Assembly: GCF_029626175.1 (NCBI RefSeq)
Contig: NZ_JARUBM010000002.1
Span: 5,225,001-5,289,000 of the forward strand
Direction of reading: 5' to 3'
DNA length: 64,000 bases
From: Micromonospora sp. WMMD1082
GTDB taxonomy: Bacteria; Actinomycetota; Actinomycetes; Mycobacteriales; Micromonosporaceae
A program made the position numbers and the translations under genes. Of the stretch, positions 59,736 to 64,000 are shown piece by piece. Below the pieces are notes generated by a model, which saw nothing but the letters and a program-made list of their open reading frames with translations, was not told the DNA's origin and did no database searches. Each line of letters starts with the position of its first letter. Position 1 is the stretch's first letter.

Positions 59736-60047
59736 TATGAAGGAGCTGGGGCGGGATGCTTTGTCTCAGTCCCGTGAGCTGGTAAGTTGAATGCATGAAC
59801 ACCCACGCTAAGCGTGGATGCTCTAAATATGTGTTCAGCTTCCCCCTCGGACACAGTTTCCCCGCATATCTGCGTGATGTGACGTACCGGTGGTCAAACC
59901 CGTTTGACCACCGGACTCCAGCTCCCAGCGCTGTCTTCCCTGCCTCGTCTCGGCGGTGGTCGCGATGACTACCCGGGTCGTGGCGGCAGTGGTGCCGCCG
60001 TCGATTCCCGCTGGGTCGAGGGGTGAGCCGATCAAGGGCGGCGTGCC
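59736..60047. other. Non-coding stretch with hairpins around the second att repeat
   Basis: CCACGCTAAGCGTGG (59803-59817) lies within a larger GAACAC/GTGTTC inverted pair (59797-59836), and CCGGTGGTCAAAC/GTTTGACCACCGG (59887-59914) is a 13-bp stem. Structured DNA beside an att repeat may be recombinase arm sites or a decayed tRNA. Confidence 0.45.
59842..59855 (+). other. Attachment-site-like repeat, copy 2
   Basis: CCCCCTCGGACACA, identical to 37094-37107. Similarity continues loosely downstream (CCCC then CATATC). Right boundary of the defence/IS island. Confidence 0.55.
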
Positions 60048-60200
60048 TTGCCGGTTGCGCAGCTGGCTCCCGAGGCGCGGTCGACGGCGCTGTATGGGAT
60101 GGCGGCGATCGATCGTGATGTTCGGCTGGCCGAAGCGGTGGTTATCCCTGCTCTGGGGTGGCTATCGGGTACCTGGGTGGATGTTCGGGTGCGTGGTGGC

Positions 60201-61651
60201 CTAGTACGGCAGCCGCCGTTCGGGACTATGGCTGGTGTTCGAGGTTGAGGCGTCGGGTGTAGTGGGCTTGGCGGGCTCGGGCTTGATGGCGGCGGCGCCA
60301 GTCTGACCAGCGCAGACGGTGGGTGAGGTCGCGGATCGGGCGGAGTACGAGGGTGTTGATCAGTCGGCGGGTCTCGTTGACGGTCAGCTTGATCAGCCCT
60401 GTGTCGGTGGAGTCGTCGTCGGCGTCGGCGGCGCAGATCGCCAGGACGGCGAGGGCGGCCAGGGCGAGGGTGGTGAAGCGGTGCCAGGAGTCCCAGCGGC
60501 GGACCTGGTGCTGGTCGAGGCCGACCTGGCCCTTGGCGGCCTGGAAGCTTTCCTCGACCGTCCAGCGGATGCCCGCGACCCGCACGAGTCGGGCAAGGGT
60601 GGCTTGTTGCGGGGTCCAGCAGCGGTAGAAGGCCAGCTCGCCGGTGGTGGTGTTGCGGCGGATCAGGAGGCTGTGGTGGCCGCCGTCGTCGGGGTCGGCA
60701 TCGGTGCAGACGTCGTTGAGCCAGGCCCAGTCGTAGAAACGCGGGCCCTTGGATCCGGCGCCTGCGCTGCGGCGCTGCCACGCCGAGGCCGGTAGGTCGA
60801 CGGCGACCCGATCAGCCCGCACCCGGGTCTTGCCACCGTCGAGAGGGACCAGGTGGCTGCGGGACACGGCCAGGACATAGCCCAGGCGGTGTTCGCGCAG
60901 GTGAGTGCGGAAGACGCTGCTGTTGCCGTAGGCCTCGTCCGCAGCCGCCCACCCGACGGGAACGCCGGCGTCGACCGCAGCGGTGATCATGTCGGCGGCC
61001 AGCTCGGACTTCGTGGCGAAGGCAACCTCGTCGGGAACCCCAGCGGCCTGGCATCTGTCCCGGTCATCGGTCCACGACACCGGCAGGTAGACCCGGCGGT
61101 CGATCAGCGTGTGCCCATGCCGGCTGGCATAGCCGCAGAACACCCCTACCTGCGCGTTCTCGATCCTGCCGGCAGTGCCGGTGTACTGGCGTTGCACCCC
61201 GACCGAATGCGTGCCCTTCTTCAGGTCCCCGGTCTCGTCGACAACCAGCACGCCGTCCGAGTCACCGAACCGGGCCACGACCACGTCGCGCAGATCGTCG
61301 CGGACAGCGTCGGCGTCCCACACCGCCCGATACAACAACCTCTGCATCGCGTCCGGCCGGGCATGCCCGGCCCGCTCCGCCAACTGCCAGCACGTCTTGA
61401 CCTCAATGTCGGCCAGCAGCCCACTCACGAACGCCGTAGCCGTGCGCCGCGGCTCGACCCGCCCGAACCGTCCCGCGAACGCATCACACACCCCGGCCAG
61501 AACCTGCCGCCACCGGGCAGGGTTTACGCTGTGGCACGCGGCCACCGCCAGATCTGAAGTTATGTCCACAGCAGACAGACGATCACGCGGTGGCCGCACC
61601 TCGCCTACCAGGCCCCACCAGCGACATCTCAAACGGCGGCTGCCGTACTAG
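60201..61651. mobile_element. IS701-family insertion sequence
   Basis: Inverted ends CTAGTACGGCAGCCGCCGTT (60201-60220) and AACGGCGGCTGCCGTACTAG (61632-61651); the CTAG at each end is the 4-bp target duplication. Confidence 0.85.
60226..61599 (-). CDS. IS701-family transposase
   Basis: About 457 aa (GTG 61599; TTG 61632 lies in the repeat and is less likely). DDE core: DGVLVVDETGDLKKGTHSVG (first Asp), GWAAADEAYGNSSVFRTHLR (second) and IRWTVEESFQAAKGQVGLDQ (Glu). Complete. Confidence 0.85.
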   Translation of the reverse strand: MRPPRDRLSAVDITSDLAVAACHSVNPARWRQVLAGVCDAFAGRFGRVEPRRTATAFVSGLLADIEVKTCWQLAERAGHARPDAMQRLLYRAVWDADAVRDDLRDVVVARFGDSDGVLVVDETGDLKKGTHSVGVQRQYTGTAGRIENAQVGVFCGYASRHGHTLIDRRVYLPVSWTDDRDRCQAAGVPDEVAFATKSELAADMITAAVDAGVPVGWAAADEAYGNSSVFRTHLREHRLGYVLAVSRSHLVPLDGGKTRVRADRVAVDLPASAWQRRSAGAGSKGPRFYDWAWLNDVCTDADPDDGGHHSLLIRRNTTTGELAFYRCWTPQQATLARLVRVAGIRWTVEESFQAAKGQVGLDQHQVRRWDSWHRFTTLALAALAVLAICAADADDDSTDTGLIKLTVNETRRLINTLVLRPIRDLTHRLRWSDWRRRHQARARQAHYTRRLNLEHQP

Positions 61652-61868
61652 TGGTGGTGACGGCCGATCCGCATGCTGCGTTCCGGGTGACTCGGCCTGG
61701 TCAGGTTCGGTTGCCGGCGACGGTCCGGCACTGGTGTGGGCTCGCAGCCGGCAGTCGGGTCCTGCTGGTCGCTGACCCGGCTGTCGGGCGGCTTGTGGTC
61801 TATCCGCCGGCCGCCGTGCACGCGATGATCACCGCATCGCAGGCGGCTGCGTTGGACGGTGGGGCCGT

Positions 61869-62777
61869 ATGACCATGCAGCCATCTTCGAGTCGGCCGAG
61901 CCAGGCTGACCTTGGACGCGGCAATGCTCCTGCTGTCCCGGCTTGGTATCTCACCGGGCGACCTGCAACAGAGCGCCCCTGCCGGTCCGCCGGCACCGAC
62001 GTTCGCCGAGTACATCCCCGTGGTGTCCGAGGCGGTCAGCCCGGGTACCCGCAGGGTCTACGCCTCCTAACTGGAACCGCGTTCTCAAGGAGTGGGGCCA
62101 CCGGCGGTTAGACGAGCCTGATCCGACCGAGATCAAGCGCCTCGCCGAGCACGTCAAGGCGCACGTCGTCACCCGCCGCAACGCCCGCGGCGGTCGCAGC
62201 GCGGCGGAGCAGCCTCATCGCCGCCTTACGATGTCTCTACAACCACGCCGTCGCCGACGGGCACCTCGCCGAGGCGGACAATCCCGCCCGGAAGGTCGCC
62301 AAACCGCGGCGCCTACCCAGCACCCGCCGCGCGGTGCCGGACACCCGGCTCGCCGAGATCAATCAGATCGCCGCCACGACCGGCGACGACCCGGCTCTGG
62401 ACTGCCTACCGCTGCGGCTACACACGGAGACAGCCTGCCGCCGAGGCGGAGCGCTGGCTCTACGGCCAGCGGACCTTGACCCGGATCAGTGCCTCATCAT
62501 GCTGCACGAGAAGGGGGAGACGGTGCGCTGGCAGCCGGTGTCGCCTACCTTGATGCGGCATCTGCAACAGCACGTGGAGGAGCGGCCGGCCGCGCCGACA
62601 ACGCCGCTGCTGCGTTACCGCAACGGCAAGCCGATCACGTATCGCCGCTACGACCACCTGTGGGAGCGCATCGGCAGACACCTGCGGCCACTCTACTATG
62701 GACACCACGACGGGCTACGTCGGGTGACGAGGCCGGCATCCGGCATCCGGCATCCGCTCGACCGTCTCGGCGAGTAG
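61869..62777 (+). pseudogene. Tyrosine integrase, frameshifted and truncated
   Basis: Pieces in successive frames: LDAAMLLLSRLGISPGDLQQ (about 61910-61980), WNRVLKEWGHRRLDEPDPTE (62075-62135), CLYNHAVADGHLAEADNP then RLAEINQIAATTGD and HTETACRRGGALALRPADLD (first catalytic Arg, near 62430). At least three shifts are present and the C-terminal His-x-x-Arg/Tyr part is replaced by unrelated residues after about 62690. It may once have mobilised the island. Confidence 0.7.
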
Positions 62778-62824
62778 GTGCCGCGGAATGGTGCTGTTCG
62801 CGTCGCCGATGACCATGGTCGGCG

Positions 62825-63457
62825 TCAACGACCTCGATACCGTCCCACCTCGCTGGTGGCCATCGGCGACTGACCGGCGCGCACCCGAAGCGCGAGGACG
62901 GTGAACCAGGTCCAACCAAGGACGATGGTGATGCGCTGGAAGAGGCCCGCGTAGGCATCGCTCGCTAGGCCCTGGATGGTGGCGAGCATCGCCACTGCGG
63001 TCACGGTGCTGTACACCGCCCAGCCCCAACTGCCGCGGCGCAGCGACAGTACAGCCACGACTAGGCACAGCGCCGGTAGGCCGAGGAACACCGGTATCGC
63101 GGCAGCGTTGTGCACGGTGCCATGCCAGGACGTCGCAGCGCTGTGGACCGGGTCAGTCACGAAGAGGCCGGACACGACAAGCGCGGCGGCGATCAGCGCG
63201 ACGAGTGCCGGCACCACCACGCTTCTCGTCGCGCGGCGCAACCCCGCGGCGAAGAGGAGCAGCAGGACGCCGAACACCAGGAAGTTGGCGATCTGCTGCC
63301 AGCCCCGCGGGCCGGCCGCGAGTTCGCTGACGGTCTGGCGCAGCATGCTGTACCCCGGTCGCAGCGCCCCCTCGACGAGAAACGCGATAACGAACAGGGG
63401 CGGGCCGAAGACGCCACAGGTGAGCAGTCGGCGGGTGGTCCGGTCGGGTGCGGTCAT
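62825..63457 (-). CDS. DUF998 membrane protein
   Basis: 210 aa from ATG 63457. Six hydrophobic segments: about 12-31, 55-72, 79-97, 113-135, 143-160 and 176-192. Layout and TVSELAAGPRGWQQIANFLV fit the DUF998 family of integral membrane proteins. Host gene at the right border; function unknown. Confidence 0.7.
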   Translation of the reverse strand: MTAPDRTTRRLLTCGVFGPPLFVIAFLVEGALRPGYSMLRQTVSELAAGPRGWQQIANFLVFGVLLLLFAAGLRRATRSVVVPALVALIAAALVVSGLFVTDPVHSAATSWHGTVHNAAAIPVFLGLPALCLVVAVLSLRRGSWGWAVYSTVTAVAMLATIQGLASDAYAGLFQRITIVLGWTWFTVLALRVRAGQSPMATSEVGRYRGR

Positions 63458-63565
63458 GCACTCTATTGACGCCTGCGCAGTCCCGCTCCGACAGCCCGGA
63501 ACGTGGGCCGACCGACCTACTTTCGTCAGTACTCGACGGGTGTGCGTTGCGAATAGGGTTGCGGC

Positions 63566-64000
63566 ATGCGCCGGCATGCGATGGTGGACGCGGCCACGGT
63601 TGTCCTGGCCGTGATGGTCGGCGTACTGCTCATGTACGGGCCCAACGCGGTAGTTCGCCCGTATGGCCTGGGCGGCTCGGCGGTGCTGGTCGTGCTGGCC
63701 GTCGTGCTGTGGTGGCGCCGTTCGGCCCCGGGCGCGGTGGCCTGGATCGCGGTGCTCTTCAGCACCGTCCTCGTGCTCGCAGAGGCGCTGGTGCCGGGCG
63801 CGGTACTGCGCCCATACGCGGGGGAGCCGACCGTGCTGGTGGCTCCGACGGCTCCGTTCGCCGCCTACGCCGTGGCGGTGTACGCGGGCCGCAGCCGCTC
63901 GGCCTGGCTCGCCATCGCCGCCCTCGTCGCCGTAGCCGTCGTTCCCTCGCAGCCTGCGTTAGGAAGCTTCCGGAACGGCTTGCTGCTGATCGGGATCCCG
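63566..64000 (+). CDS. N-terminal part of a multi-TM protein, probably a sensor histidine kinase
   Basis: The frame from ATG 63566 is open to the end of the window (145 codons). Hydrophobic segments (about 7-24, 34-50, 56-75, 92-108, 115-131) with Arg-rich turns (WWRRSAPGAVAWIAVLFSTV) resemble the membrane input region of actinobacterial NarL-partner kinases. Kinase motifs would be beyond the window, so this is inferred. Confidence 0.5.
   Translation, partial: MRRHAMVDAATVVLAVMVGVLLMYGPNAVVRPYGLGGSAVLVVLAVVLWWRRSAPGAVAWIAVLFSTVLVLAEALVPGAVLRPYAGEPTVLVAPTAPFAAYAVAVYAGRSRSAWLAIAALVAVAVVPSQPALGSFRNGLLLIGIP

Larger units (their letters stand above)
60048..61872 (+). pseudogene. AbrB/SpoVT-like protein gene split by IS701
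   Basis: First part 60048-60203 (GMAAIDRDVRLAEAVVIPAL; GTWVDVRVRGGL), second part 61652-61872 (VTADPHAAFRVTRPGQVRLP; AGSRVLLVADPAVGRLVVYP). Removing the IS and one copy of CTAG restores one frame across VRGGLVVVTADP. The C-terminal part has the short beta hairpin of AbrB-like regulators. Its TGA overlaps the integrase ATG (61869), so the two formed an operon. Confidence 0.65.

Noticed and set aside
1..64000. CRISPR arrays or rRNA genes
   Set aside because: No regularly spaced repeats and no rRNA-like conserved stretches were seen.

Overview
High-GC DNA with many GTG starts, GTGA/ATGA gene overlaps, actinobacterial IS families (ISL3, IS256, IS1634, IS701) and an actinophage-type capsid/adaptor/tail gene set. 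This points to an actinomycete chromosome, probably a Micromonosporaceae-like host (inference from style only). The window is almost entirely accessory DNA between two host edges: the C-terminus of a TPR-type regulator at 1-381 on the left, and a DUF998 membrane protein plus the start of a multi-TM protein at 62.8-64.0 kb on the right.

Region 1 (about 0.5-36.9 kb) is a siphovirus-type prophage or integrated phage-plasmid. It holds capsid and structural genes (0.6-3.7 kb), an accessory block (3.8-8.2 kb: duplicated small genes, a methylase-like protein, Cys-rich proteins), tail tube, head-tail adaptor, HK97 gp10-like protein and tail chaperones (8.3-11.9 kb). A divergent cargo pair follows (PLD-like and AbiTii-domain proteins, 12.0-14.1 kb), then an inverted lysis cassette (14.2-15.7 kb), tape measure and minor tail proteins (15.9-24.6 kb). 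The early/maintenance half (24.8-36.9 kb) has a CpaE/ParA-like ATPase, HTH proteins, a Sak4-like recombinase, a DUF2637 membrane protein, a decapitated serine integrase, ParB and small proteins. Terminase and portal are absent and the integrase lacks its catalytic domain, so it is probably defective. Three dispersed sequence systems tie this half together: a palindromic operator overlapping TACAAT -10 boxes, a second 12-5-12 palindrome, and a TTCACGTGGA leader element that resembles parS.

Region 2 (about 37.1-59.85 kb) is a defence/IS island. It is bracketed by a 14-bp direct repeat (CCCCCTCGGACACA), the left copy of which forms the end of a tRNA-like T-arm. It contains recombinase remnants, an IS5-like element, a membrane STAND ATPase with TPRs convergent with a degenerate NarL-type regulator, ISL3 inserted at the edge of IS256, an Imm1 immunity protein, a nucleotidyltransferase protein, a DUF433/PIN-like toxin-antitoxin pair, a RAMA-domain protein and a complete type I Wadjet operon (jetABCD) followed by IS1634.

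Region 3 (59.9-62.8 kb) carries an AbrB-like gene split precisely by IS701 and a frameshifted tyrosine integrase, then host sequence. The prophage half copies and maintains itself (Sak4, ParA/ParB, operators) and carries cargo. The island half is a stack of anti-plasmid, anti-phage and toxin modules assembled by IS and recombinase activity.
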